From: Alphaproteobacteria bacterium MarineAlpha5_Bin7
GTDB lineage: Bacteria; Pseudomonadota; Alphaproteobacteria; HIMB59; GCA-002718135
Direction: 5' to 3'
Assembly: GCA_002938195.1 (NCBI GenBank)
Contig: PTKX01000008.1
Location: 1 to 41,543, forward strand
Length of the DNA stretch: 41,543 bases
Both the position numbers and the translations under genes were made by a program. A model generated the notes under the pieces. It saw nothing but the letters and a program-made list of their open reading frames with translations. It was not told the DNA's origin and made no database searches. Below, piece by piece: positions 33,972-41,543 of the stretch (position 1 is its first letter; every line of letters starts with the position of its first letter).

Positions 33972-34619
33972 TTATTTTTTTTCAGACAATCTTTCTTTTA
34001 TATAATTATTTATTGATAATATGAAATCTTCTTTATAGTTTTCATAAAAATGATCGGCACCTTTGATTTGTTTAAATGCAATTTGAACTTTTTTTTGTTT
34101 TTGTAATTTTTCAGATAAAATTCTAGATGAATCAAAAGATGCAATATTATCTTTATCTCCATGTACAATTAAACCTGAAGAGGGGCACGGAGCTAAAAAA
34201 CTAAAATCTCTTGAATTTGCAGGAGGCGAAATACATACAAAGCCATTTATTTCTGGTCTTCTCATTAATAGCTGCATCGCTACCCATGCTCCGAAAGAAA
34301 AACCGGCTACCCAACAAATTTTAGAATTTGAATTATATTGTTGAAGCCAATCTAATACACTTGCTGCATCACTTAATTCACCTTCCCCATCATCAAAAAC
34401 TCCTTCACTTTTACCAACTCCTCTAAAATTGAATCTTAAAGCAGAGAATCCATTATCCACAAATATTTTATAAAGATTAAATACAATTTTTGTATTCATA
34501 GTCCCTCCCTTGGAAGGATCTGGATGAAGTATCAAAACTATTGGAGAATTGTCATTATTGTTATGACTATATTTTGCTTCTATCTTGCCTTCAGGACCTG
34601 GAATTAATAAATCTACCAT
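33972..34619 (-). CDS. Alpha/beta hydrolase
   Basis: A 215-residue compact alpha/beta-hydrolase. The nucleophile elbow is GFSFG with Ser108 (VAGFSFGAWVA); acid and base are likely the Asp in VHGDKDNIA and the His in KGADHFYENY. The N-terminal LILHPDPSKGGTMNTKI (oxyanion region) and FNFRGVGKSEG are typical of the group often annotated as alpha/beta hydrolase of the YheT/DLH-like kind found beside tyrS or mnmA in alphaproteobacteria. Its substrate is unknown. No signal peptide. It is divergent from mnmA with 56 bases between the start codons. Confidence 0.85.
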   Translation of the reverse strand: MVDLLIPGPEGKIEAKYSHNNNDNSPIVLILHPDPSKGGTMNTKIVFNLYKIFVDNGFSALRFNFRGVGKSEGVFDDGEGELSDAASVLDWLQQYNSNSKICWVAGFSFGAWVAMQLLMRRPEINGFVCISPPANSRDFSFLAPCPSSGLIVHGDKDNIASFDSSRILSEKLQKQKKVQIAFKQIKGADHFYENYKEDFILSINNYIKERLSEKK

Positions 34620-34675
34620 TTTATAAAGCTAATATTGAACTAATACATATTTGTAAATATAGATTATAAATAATT

Positions 34676-35773
34676 ATGAATAGCCTAGGATTTGACAAAA
34701 AAAAACAAGATACGAAAGTAGTAGTTGCTATGTCAGGAGGGGTGGATAGCTCAGTTGCAGCGGCCATGCTTAAAAAAGAAGGATATGATGTTTTAGGCAT
34801 AACACTTAGGCTTTATAACCAAGGCAGAGTCAATAAATCAAAATCTTGCTGTGCGGGACAGGACATTGAAGATGCAAAAAAAATTGCAAAACAATTTGAT
34901 TTTCCTCATTTTGTATATGATTATCAGGATAAATTTTATTCCGGAGTTATAGATAATTTTGTAGAAACTTATGCAAAAGGTGAAACTCCTGTACCCTGCA
35001 TCAAATGCAATCAAACAGTTAAGTTTCATGATTTATTAAATGAAGCTAAAAAAAATAAGGCTGATACTTTAGTAACGGGTCATTATGCTAGAAGAATAGG
35101 GAATCAAAACTCTAAGTTATTTAAAGCAGTTGATAAAAATAAAGACCAAAGTTATTTTTTATTTGCCACTTTAAGAGATCAGCTAGATTATATCCGTTTT
35201 CCATTGGGAGATTATTTAAAATCAGAAATAAGAGATATCGCTAAAGAACTTAACTTAAAAGTACAAAATAAGCCAGATAGTCAAGACATATGTTTCGTAA
35301 CAACTAATTCTTATAGAGATCTTTTAAACGCATTAAGGCCAGATTTAAATATTCCTGGAAACTTTTTAGATATGAAAGGTAATATTATTGGAAAACATAA
35401 AGGAATTACAAATTATACCGTCGGTCAAAGAAAAGGCTTAGGAATTGGAGGATATAAAGATCCATTATATGTAATCAATATAAATAAAAAAGAAAATTCT
35501 GTTTATTTAGGAGAAGAAAAATTTTTGCAAAAATCAATTGTTTATTTGAGAAATGTAAATTGGCTATCTGAAAAAAATATTAAATCAAAGATTAAATGTT
35601 CAGCTAAAATAAGATCAACCCAGCAAGAAGCTCCTGGAATTTTAGAATTTAATGACAAATATTGCACATTTACTTTTGATGAAAGAATTACTAGTACTTC
35701 TCCGGGTCAAGCTTGTGTTTTTTATTTAAAAGATCAAGTTCTTGGTGGCGGCTGGATAACTAAAAGTATTTAA
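34676..35773 (+). CDS. mnmA: tRNA-specific 2-thiouridylase MnmA
   Basis: A 365-residue PP-loop ATP pyrophosphatase that thiolates U34 of tRNA-Lys, -Glu and -Gln. The PP-loop SGGVDSS is at residues 20-26; the two catalytic cysteines are Cys111 (PCIKCNQTVKF) and Cys206 (DSQDICFV). The central and C-terminal beta-domains (TVGQRKGLGIGG, STSPGQACVFY, VLGGGWI) are complete. The sulfur comes from a cysteine desulfurase, fitting with the suf operon that follows 81 bases downstream, though those genes look separately regulated. Confidence 0.96.
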   Translation: MNSLGFDKKKQDTKVVVAMSGGVDSSVAAAMLKKEGYDVLGITLRLYNQGRVNKSKSCCAGQDIEDAKKIAKQFDFPHFVYDYQDKFYSGVIDNFVETYAKGETPVPCIKCNQTVKFHDLLNEAKKNKADTLVTGHYARRIGNQNSKLFKAVDKNKDQSYFLFATLRDQLDYIRFPLGDYLKSEIRDIAKELNLKVQNKPDSQDICFVTTNSYRDLLNALRPDLNIPGNFLDMKGNIIGKHKGITNYTVGQRKGLGIGGYKDPLYVININKKENSVYLGEEKFLQKSIVYLRNVNWLSEKNIKSKIKCSAKIRSTQQEAPGILEFNDKYCTFTFDERITSTSPGQACVFYLKDQVLGGGWITKSI

Positions 35774-35778
35774 TTAAT

Positions 35779-35794
35779 TTAGAATTAATTCTAA
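35779..35794. promoter_or_regulatory. Perfect 16-bp palindrome upstream of suf operon, candidate Irr/ICE-like operator
   Basis: TTAGAATTAATTCTAA is its own reverse complement and sits 60 to 75 bases before the sufB start. Its AGAA...TTCT half-sites resemble, from memory, the iron control element bound by the heme-sensing Fur-family regulator Irr in alphaproteobacteria, whose targets include suf genes. It is the longest GC-containing perfect palindrome I noticed in a gap in this window. No regulator gene is adjacent. Confidence 0.5.
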
Positions 35795-35812
35795 TTATCG
35801 TTATTTTATCTT

Positions 35813-35830
35813 AAAAAAGCTGGCTTTTTT
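35813..35830 (+). terminator. A/T-rich hairpin after mnmA, possible weak terminator or leader hairpin
   Basis: AAAAAAGCTGGCTTTTTT can fold into a 7-base stem with a 4-base loop and ends in a T run, the form of a short Rho-independent terminator. It lies 40 bases after the mnmA stop and 24 bases before sufB. Because it also lies downstream of the palindrome at 35779-35794, it may instead be in the suf 5' leader. The stem has few G-C pairs, so it would be weak. Confidence 0.4.
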
Positions 35831-35854
35831 ATTATTTTACATTATTTACATATT

Positions 35855-37309
35855 ATGAGTTCAATTAATGAATTAAACGATATACTTTCAGATAAAGAGC
35901 GGTCATATAAATTTGGTTTTTCAACTGATATAGAGTCTGAGAGACCGAAAAAAGGCCTATCAGAAGATACGATAAAATTTATTTCATCAAAAAAAAACGA
36001 GCCTGAGTGGATGCTTGATTGGAGACTTAAAGCTTTTGAAAAATGGAAAGGCTTAAAGGAACCTAGTTGGGCTAATATTTCTTACCCAAAGATAGATTAT
36101 CAAGATATATATTACTATTCTGCTCCTAAAGGTTTTAAGGAAAAACCAAAATCATTAGATGAAGTTGACCCAAAATTGATAGAGACTTATAATAAACTTG
36201 GAATTCCTCTTCAAGAACAGAAAGTTTTAGCAGGAGTTGCTGTTGATGCAGTTTTTGATAGTGTCTCTGTTGCCACAACATATAAAGGTGAATTAGAAAA
36301 ATTAGGTATTATTTTCTGCTCTATTTCTGAAGCAGTAATTAATCATCCTGAATTAATTAAGAAATATTTAGGCTCAGTCATTCCTCCCGGCGACCATTCT
36401 TTTGCTGCTTTAAATTCAGCAGTTTTTACAGATGGTTCTTTTGTTTATATTCCAGAAAATGTTAAATGCCCTATTGAACTTTCAACATATTTTAGAATCA
36501 ATGCTGAAGAAACAGGACAATTCGAAAGAACTTTAATTATAGCTGATAAAAATAGTTATGTCAGTTATTTGGAAGGATGTACGGCTCCTCAAAGAGATAC
36601 AAATCAATTACATGCAGCTAATGTTGAATTGATAGCACTAGAAAATGCAGAAATTAAATATTCTACAATTCAAAACTGGTTCCCAGGAGATGAAGAGGGC
36701 AAAGGAGGAATATATAATTTTGTTACAAAAAGAGGATTGTGTAAAGAAAAAAATAGTAAAATTTCTTGGACTCAGGTTGAGACCGGTTCTGCAATTACTT
36801 GGAAATATCCAAGTTGTATTCTTAAAGGGGAGAATTCAATAGGAGAATTTTATTCAGTTGCAATTACAAACAATATGCAGCAAGCAGACACTGGAACCAA
36901 GATGACACATATTGGTAAAAATACAAAAAGTAAGATTGTATCAAAAGGAATTTCATTAGGTAAATCTCAGAATACTTATAGAGGACTAGTCAATTTTTTA
37001 AAAAACTCAGATAAATCAAGAAATTATACTCAGTGTGATTCTTTATTAATTGGCGATAAGTGCGGCGCCCATACAGTTCCGTATATTGAATCAAAAAATC
37101 ATAGCTCTATTGTTGAACATGAAGCTTCAACTTCTAAAATTAATGAAGAACAACTGTTTTATTGTCGACAAAGAGGTTTGAATCAAGAAGAAGCAGTTTC
37201 ATTAATAGTTAATGGATTTTGTAAACAAGTTTTGCAAGAATTGCCTATGGAATTTGCCGTTGAAGCACAAAAGCTGGTTTCAATATCTCTAGAAGGAAGT
37301 GTTGGATAA
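35855..37309 (+). CDS. sufB: Fe-S cluster assembly protein SufB
   Basis: A 484-residue scaffold component of the SufBCD complex. Features include the N-terminal helical region with [17 protein letters not shown], the beta-helix core ([43 protein letters not shown]) and the C-terminal SYGQ-like [27 protein letters not shown]. The Cys in the [18 protein letters not shown] region and the Cys in YCRQRG (which corresponds to the position of the essential C-terminal-side Cys) are kept. First gene of the operon; sufC follows with no gap. Cytoplasmic. Confidence 0.97.
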   Translation: MSSINELNDILSDKERSYKFGFSTDIESERPKKGLSEDTIKFISSKKNEPEWMLDWRLKAFEKWKGLKEPSWANISYPKIDYQDIYYYSAPKGFKEKPKSLDEVDPKLIETYNKLGIPLQEQKVLAGVAVDAVFDSVSVATTYKGELEKLGIIFCSISEAVINHPELIKKYLGSVIPPGDHSFAALNSAVFTDGSFVYIPENVKCPIELSTYFRINAEETGQFERTLIIADKNSYVSYLEGCTAPQRDTNQLHAANVELIALENAEIKYSTIQNWFPGDEEGKGGIYNFVTKRGLCKEKNSKISWTQVETGSAITWKYPSCILKGENSIGEFYSVAITNNMQQADTGTKMTHIGKNTKSKIVSKGISLGKSQNTYRGLVNFLKNSDKSRNYTQCDSLLIGDKCGAHTVPYIESKNHSSIVEHEASTSKINEEQLFYCRQRGLNQEEAVSLIVNGFCKQVLQELPMEFAVEAQKLVSISLEGSVG

Positions 37310-38047
37310 ATGTTATCTATAAAAAATCTCACAGCTTCTATAGAAGAAAATAAAATCCTTAATAATTTATCCTTAAATATTGGAAAGGGAGAAGTTCATG
37401 CTTTAATGGGACCTAATGGTTCTGGAAAAAGCACCTTATCAAATATTCTTGCCGGCAAAGAAGAATATCAAATATTAAGCGGAGAGATTATATTTAATGG
37501 AAATAATTTATTAGATTTAGATATTGAAGAAAGATCACAAAAAGGACTTTTTTTAGCCTTTCAATATCCAGTAGAAATCCCTGGGGTGAACATAACTCCT
37601 TTTCTTTTAACAGCATTAAATTCTAAGTTAAAAAAAGAAGGTAAAAAGGAAATCGATAATTTAACTTTTGCAAAGAATATAAAGCATATTGCCAGTGAAC
37701 TAGGAATACAAAAAGAAATGTTAAGTCGTTCAGTGAACGAAGGCTTCTCTGGAGGTGAAAAAAAACGTTTTGAAATTTTACAAATGAGCATTTTAAAGCC
37801 ATTATTATCTATATTAGACGAAACAGATTCAGGTTTAGACGTAGATGCTCTTAGAGTAGTGACAGATGGGGTAAATAAATTGAGAAATCCAGAATCTTCT
37901 TTTTTAATAATTACACATTATCAAAGACTTTTAGATTACATTGAGCCTGACTTTGTACATGTTATACATGAAGGAAGAATTACCAAAACAGGAAATATAT
38001 CTGTTGCTCAAGAGATTGAGAAAAATGGTTATAAAAATTTAATATAA
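37310..38047 (+). CDS. sufC: Fe-S cluster assembly ATPase SufC
   Basis: A 245-residue ABC-type ATPase: Walker A GPNGSGKST (about 34-42), Q-loop FLAFQYPVEIPG, signature GFSGGEKKRFEI, Walker B LSILDETDSGLDVDA and the switch His in ITHYQR. It drives conformational change of SufBD during cluster assembly. The ATG follows the sufB stop directly, so the two are translationally coupled. Length and motifs are all standard. Confidence 0.97.
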   Translation: MLSIKNLTASIEENKILNNLSLNIGKGEVHALMGPNGSGKSTLSNILAGKEEYQILSGEIIFNGNNLLDLDIEERSQKGLFLAFQYPVEIPGVNITPFLLTALNSKLKKEGKKEIDNLTFAKNIKHIASELGIQKEMLSRSVNEGFSGGEKKRFEILQMSILKPLLSILDETDSGLDVDALRVVTDGVNKLRNPESSFLIITHYQRLLDYIEPDFVHVIHEGRITKTGNISVAQEIEKNGYKNLI

Positions 38048-38052
38048 TATTG

Positions 38053-39312
38053 ATGTTGTTACAAGATATATACAATGCAAATAAACACTCAATTTTATAT
38101 GAAGATTCTTCTTACATTAAACAAATAAAGAAAAAATTAATTCAAGATTTTATACTTGATCCAAAAATCATTAAAAATAATGAGAGTATTAAATTTTTTG
38201 ATAAAAAGATTTTTCAGGACTTAAGTTATAATTTTAATCAAAAAAGATCAGCAATATTAATTGATAAAAGTTTAGATAATAAATTCTCATCTTTTTTTAT
38301 TAAAAATGGTTATTTAGAAAAAATTGAAAACAATGATGAAAACAAATTTCAAGTTAATTCTTTAGATAAAGAGATAAAATTATTTGAAGAGCAATTTATA
38401 AATTATCAAGATTCTTTCAAAAAAGATTATCTTGTAGATTTAAATTCAGTTCTTTTAAATAACTGTTATAGTTATGACTTTAAAAAAAATACTTTTCATA
38501 AAATCTTTATTCATCACAAAACTGATAATTTGGATAATACTAATTATTCAAGGAATTTTATAAATATAGAGGAAAACAGTAAAATTGTAATAATTGAAGA
38601 GTTTTTTAATAATGTAAAATCAAATGAAAATATTGTCAATTTTTTTGAAATTAAAAAAAACTCTGAGTTAATTCATTTGATCATACAAAATAATTCTCAA
38701 GACTCTAATTTGCAGTTTACTACTTATGCTAATTGCTATGAAAATTCAAATTATCAACAAATTATCTTTAATACCAGTGCTTCATCATCAAGAAATCATC
38801 ATTACGCAAATCTTTTAGAAAAAAATTCAGTAGCAGATTTGAAAGGAATTTTCTTTGGTTCCAAGGATCAAATTATTGATAATAAAACTCAAGTAAATCA
38901 TTTTGCAGAATCATGTAAAAGTAATCAAAAATATAAAGGTCTTTTAAGAGATAGCTCAAAAGCTAGTTATTTAAGCAAGACTCATGTAGACAAAATAGCT
39001 CAAAAAACAGAAGCTTATCAACTTAGCAAAGGAATCATATTATCTGAAAATGCTTATTTTCATTCAAAACCTGAATTAAAAATTTTTGCTGATGATGTTA
39101 AATGTTCTCATGGCTCAACAATAGGATCATTTGATAAAAGTATTTTATTTTATATGAAGTCAAGGGGTATTCCAGAAAATTTAGCAATATCACTTTTAAT
39201 AAAATCTTTTTATTCTGATATTTTAATAGATCAAAAAGATACAACTTATTTAAGTTTAGTCTATAAATCAGTTCAAGAATGGTTGGAATTAAATAAATAT
39301 ACTGATGTTTGA
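38053..39312 (+). CDS. sufD: Fe-S cluster assembly protein SufD
   Basis: A beta-helix partner of SufB, 419 residues from ATG 38053 (a TTG one codon upstream at 38050 is an alternative start). The first half is poorly conserved, lysine/asparagine-rich and helical, as in other SufD proteins. The C-terminal half is recognisable: RNHHYANLLEKNSVADLKGIFFG, KTQVNHFAESCKSNQKYKGLLRD, LSENAYFHSKPELKIFADDVKCSHGSTIGSF and the final RGIPENLAISLLIKSF. The DDVKCSHG motif contains the conserved His. It overlaps sufS by 8 bases. Confidence 0.93.
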   Translation: MLLQDIYNANKHSILYEDSSYIKQIKKKLIQDFILDPKIIKNNESIKFFDKKIFQDLSYNFNQKRSAILIDKSLDNKFSSFFIKNGYLEKIENNDENKFQVNSLDKEIKLFEEQFINYQDSFKKDYLVDLNSVLLNNCYSYDFKKNTFHKIFIHHKTDNLDNTNYSRNFINIEENSKIVIIEEFFNNVKSNENIVNFFEIKKNSELIHLIIQNNSQDSNLQFTTYANCYENSNYQQIIFNTSASSSRNHHYANLLEKNSVADLKGIFFGSKDQIIDNKTQVNHFAESCKSNQKYKGLLRDSSKASYLSKTHVDKIAQKTEAYQLSKGIILSENAYFHSKPELKIFADDVKCSHGSTIGSFDKSILFYMKSRGIPENLAISLLIKSFYSDILIDQKDTTYLSLVYKSVQEWLELNKYTDV

Positions 39313-40507
39313 GAATATTAAAAGAAAATTTCCTGTTTACGATAAAAACCCAAATCTTGTATTTTTGGATACAGCAGCATCTTCATTAAAACCAACTTCA
39401 GTAATTCAATCAATAAATGATTGTTATTCTTATGAATATGCTAATGTACACAGAGGTTTATATTCTTTAAGCTCAAATCTTACTACTAAATTTGAGAATG
39501 TAAGATCAAAGGTAAGTAAATTTTTGAATTCTGAAAGTGAAGAAAATATAATTTTTACAAAAAGTGCTACAGAGGCTATCAACTTAGTAGTTGAAACCTA
39601 TTGCCAAAAATTTTTATCAAAAGATGATGAAGTAATTATTTCTTATTTGGAACATCATGCAAATATTGTTCCATGGCATATGGCCGCAGAAAAATATAAA
39701 TTTAAAGTTATTGCCTCAGAAATTCTAGAAGATGGATCAATTGATATTGATGATTTATTAAATAAAATTAATTCAAAAACTAAATTCATTTCGCTAGTTC
39801 ACATGTCTAATGTCACAGGTTCAATAACTAATTTTGAAAAAATTTCTAAAAAAGCTAATGAAAATAATATTCCTTTGCTTATTGATGGATGTCAACACAT
39901 TGCTCATAAGATCACCAATGTTCAAGAACTTAATTGTGATTTTTATGTTTTTTCAGGTCATAAACTTTACGGTCCTTCGGGGGTAGGGGTTCTATATATG
40001 AAAAAAAAATGGTTTAATGATTTAGATCCTTATCAAGGTGGAGGATCAATGATAGATAAAGTAGAAATAGATAAAACAACATATGCTCAAGGTTTTCAAA
40101 AATTTGAAGCCGGAACCCCACCTATAGTTCAAGTTATAGGTCTTGGGCAAAGTATTGATTTTATAAATGAACATAGCTTGATACAAATATTTGATCATGA
40201 AAAGAAACTCTATGATTATGCTTATGAAAAAATGATCTCAATGAATGATATAATTATTTATGGAAATTCTAATGAAAAAGGAGGCATTTTAACTTTTAAT
40301 ATTAAAAATATACATCCAAATGATGTAGCCATGATACTTGATCAAAATAATATTGCGATAAGAACGGGGCATCATTGTGCACAACCACTAATGAAAAGAT
40401 TAGGCGTAGAATCTACAGCTAGAGCTTCTTTTGGAATATATAATGATAAAAATGATGTTAATATGTTTTTAGAAGGTCTTGAAAAAGTAAAAGATTTTTT
40501 TAAATAA
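39305..40507 (+). CDS. sufS: Cysteine desulfurase SufS
   Basis: A 400-residue PLP enzyme of the group II desulfurases. The PLP lysine is Lys220 (FSGHKLYGPSG), the PLP-ring His is in SYLEHHANIVPW, and the persulfide Cys358 is in RTGHHCAQPLMKRLG. It takes sulfur from cysteine for the SufBCD scaffold. SufS normally needs SufE or SufU to accept the persulfide, and neither is present in this operon. Overlaps sufD by 8 bases and the DUF59 gene by 1 base. Confidence 0.97.
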   Translation: MFENIKRKFPVYDKNPNLVFLDTAASSLKPTSVIQSINDCYSYEYANVHRGLYSLSSNLTTKFENVRSKVSKFLNSESEENIIFTKSATEAINLVVETYCQKFLSKDDEVIISYLEHHANIVPWHMAAEKYKFKVIASEILEDGSIDIDDLLNKINSKTKFISLVHMSNVTGSITNFEKISKKANENNIPLLIDGCQHIAHKITNVQELNCDFYVFSGHKLYGPSGVGVLYMKKKWFNDLDPYQGGGSMIDKVEIDKTTYAQGFQKFEAGTPPIVQVIGLGQSIDFINEHSLIQIFDHEKKLYDYAYEKMISMNDIIIYGNSNEKGGILTFNIKNIHPNDVAMILDQNNIAIRTGHHCAQPLMKRLGVESTARASFGIYNDKNDVNMFLEGLEKVKDFFK

Positions 40508-40899
40508 TGCAAGATAATCAAAAATCGTTGAGTGACTTTATCCCAGGAAAAAACTCGTCCTTTTATTCTAAATTTGAAGTTGAGGGTCAAATTATCCAAA
40601 AATCTGAAGACTCCATTATTGAAAAAATAAAAACTGTTATGGACCCTGAAATACCTGTAAATCTATATGACTTAGGATTAATTTATAACATTGAGATTGA
40701 TCAAAAAAATAACATTTTAGTGGAAATGACTCTAACTAATCCTAATTGCCCTGTCGCAGGAACTATGCCAGAAAATGTTGGAAAAGCTATTTCTTTATTG
40801 GATGGAATATCGTCAATAGAGGTTCGTTTGATTTGGGAACCAAAATGGAGTAAAGAGATGATGTCTGAAGATGCAAAACTAGCTTTAGATATATTTTAA
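40507..40899 (+). CDS. sufT: SufT/MIP18-like DUF59 Fe-S assembly protein
   Basis: A 130-residue protein with a 30-residue polar N-terminal extension and a DUF59 domain: VMDPEIPVNLYDLGLIYNIEI, then VEMTLTNPNCPVAGTMPENV with the conserved Cys81, and VRLIWEPKWSKEMMSEDAKL. DUF59 proteins help carry Fe-S clusters to target proteins, and this form is a regular member of alphaproteobacterial suf operons. It begins inside the sufS stop (TAATG). Confidence 0.93.
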   Translation: MQDNQKSLSDFIPGKNSSFYSKFEVEGQIIQKSEDSIIEKIKTVMDPEIPVNLYDLGLIYNIEIDQKNNILVEMTLTNPNCPVAGTMPENVGKAISLLDGISSIEVRLIWEPKWSKEMMSEDAKLALDIF

Positions 40900-40919
40900 T
40901 ATGTTTATAATGACTGATT

Positions 40920-41255
40920 ATGAAAGATTTAATTTCAATTTCCGATAAAGCAGCTTCTCAAATTAAAAGAATAATTTCTGATGCTCATGAAGAAGTTCTT
41001 GGCATTATTGTAGGAGTAGATAAGTCTGGATGTTCTGGTTATGCTTATAAATTAGATTATGCAAAAAAAGAAAATATTAAAAATTTTGAAATAATTGAAA
41101 CAAAAGGTGTGAAAGTCTTTATTGAGCCAAAAGCCTCTATGTTTTTAGTCGGAAGCGAAATGGATTATGTAATTGATAAACTATCTTCAAGATTTGTTTT
41201 CAACAATCCTAATGAAAAAAGTACTTGCGGTTGTGGTGAATCTTTTAATATTTAA
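40920..41255 (+). CDS. sufA: A-type Fe-S carrier protein SufA/IscA
   Basis: A 111-residue HesB/IscA-fold protein. The three conserved cysteines are present: Cys38 in SGCSGYAYKLDY, and Cys103 and Cys105 in STCGCGESF. It carries clusters from the SufBCD scaffold to apo-proteins. It follows the DUF59 gene after 20 bases and closes the suf operon. Length is normal for the family. Confidence 0.95.
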   Translation: MKDLISISDKAASQIKRIISDAHEEVLGIIVGVDKSGCSGYAYKLDYAKKENIKNFEIIETKGVKVFIEPKASMFLVGSEMDYVIDKLSSRFVFNNPNEKSTCGCGESFNI

Positions 41256-41257
41256 TT

Positions 41258-41543
41258 ATGGATTATAAAAATTACTATTTTAATTATATAGATTCAATAT
41301 CATTCTTGTTGAAAGAGATTAATCCAGAATTAATTTCTAAAAGTGTAGATCTAATAAAAAAAAAAATAAAAAATAATAATAAAATCTATATAGTTGGAAA
41401 TGGAGGAAGCGCTTCAATAGCTAGTCACATTAGTGTAGATTTTACAAAAGTTGCAAAAATTAAATCATTAACATTTAATAATTCAAATTTTATCACATGT
41501 TTTGCAAATGACTACGGTTATGAGAATTGGGTTAAAGAAGCCA
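41258..41543 (+). CDS. SIS-domain sugar-phosphate isomerase, GmhA-like (partial)
   Basis: The frame opens at ATG 41258, 2 bases after the sufA stop, and runs off the right edge; about 95 residues are visible. IYIVGNGGSASIASHISVDFTK is the phosphate-binding SIS signature, and CFANDYGYENWVKEA resembles the sedoheptulose 7-phosphate isomerase (GmhA) active-site region, which feeds ADP-heptose synthesis for lipopolysaccharide. It is probably the start of a surface-sugar gene set beyond the window, transcribed through from the suf genes. An 11-base A run (41356-41366) encodes part of a lysine stretch. Confidence 0.8.
   Translation, partial: MDYKNYYFNYIDSISFLLKEINPELISKSVDLIKKKIKNNNKIYIVGNGGSASIASHISVDFTKVAKIKSLTFNNSNFITCFANDYGYENWVKEA

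Noticed and set aside
36645-36842. Plus-strand open frame within sufB in another frame
   Set aside because: It is fully inside sufB, lysine-rich by frame shift of A-rich codons, and lacks any ribosome binding site.
41356-41366. Run of eleven A bases in the SIS-domain gene as a phase-variable tract
   Set aside because: It encodes lysines in frame, A runs of 7 to 10 are frequent throughout this AT-rich window, and no other contingency-locus sign is present.
1-41543. Search for tRNA, rRNA, CRISPR repeats, insertion sequences, phage or toxin-antitoxin genes
   Set aside because: No tandem spaced repeats, transposase or integrase motifs, cloverleaf-like TTC-containing gaps or toxin families were seen; the gaps are too short to hold most of them.

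Overview
The window is AT-rich (roughly 30% G+C by eye), gene-dense chromosomal DNA from a streamlined bacterium, very probably a free-living marine alphaproteobacterium. The evidence is a set of lineage-typical genes and gene orders: an NDUFA12-type complex I accessory subunit followed by a DUF2155 protein and then convergent aat-accC-accB-aroQ; RNase E followed by an M48 protease and a two-domain dCTP-deaminase-like protein; PBP1A followed by prfB; and a sufBCDS operon with DUF59 and SufA genes. Genes are separated by a few bases or overlap (many TAATG and ATGA junctions), and no gap without a gene exceeds about 170 bases. A SAR11-like or HIMB59/AEGEAN-169-like organism would fit, but that placement is inference and no marker tree was made. 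I saw no rRNA, tRNA, CRISPR array, insertion sequence, phage gene or integrase.

Layout. (1) 1-4517: a carbohydrate locus. A Tat-exported ABC substrate-binding protein (minus strand, cut by the window edge) is divergent from an aldo/keto reductase of the fucose/threo-aldose dehydrogenase type, an L-rhamnose-isomerase-like TIM barrel and two PfkB sugar kinases. (2) 4532-11215: a small membrane protein, an exonuclease I-like enzyme, UppP, a DapA-family lyase/synthase, FxsA, a shortened SbmA/BacA-type transporter, a small membrane ORF, an MFS transporter and an AhpD-like protein. (3) 11297-14770: a 27-residue very basic peptide, a LysR regulator, ribulose-phosphate epimerase, a cupin/DUF6165 pair and a long-chain polyprenyl diphosphate synthase. 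(4) 14934-22074: an S49 protease, a small anchored protein, single-chain GlyRS, an MFS transporter, YgfZ, a GT9 glycosyltransferase, dihydroorotase, NDUFA12 and DUF2155. (5) 29118 down to 22026: a 7-kb minus-strand run, rne-M48-dcd-like-aroQ-accB-accC-aat, joined almost throughout by overlaps. (6) 29271-35773: PBP1A and prfB (with a programmed +1 frameshift), convergent with tyrS and an alpha/beta hydrolase, then mnmA. (7) 35779-41255: the sufBCDS-sufT-sufA iron-sulfur assembly operon, preceded by a perfect 16-bp palindrome that looks like an iron-responsive operator, then the start of a SIS-domain sugar isomerase.

Most of the window is housekeeping: cell-wall lipid and peptidoglycan synthesis, fatty-acid initiation, translation, tRNA modification, RNA turnover and Fe-S assembly. 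I do not see a clear undescribed multi-gene system. The items most worth checking are the sugar cassette at 1-4517, the palindrome in front of suf, the GTT-TGA RF2 frameshift site, the tiny basic peptide gene and the cupin-DUF6165 pair.
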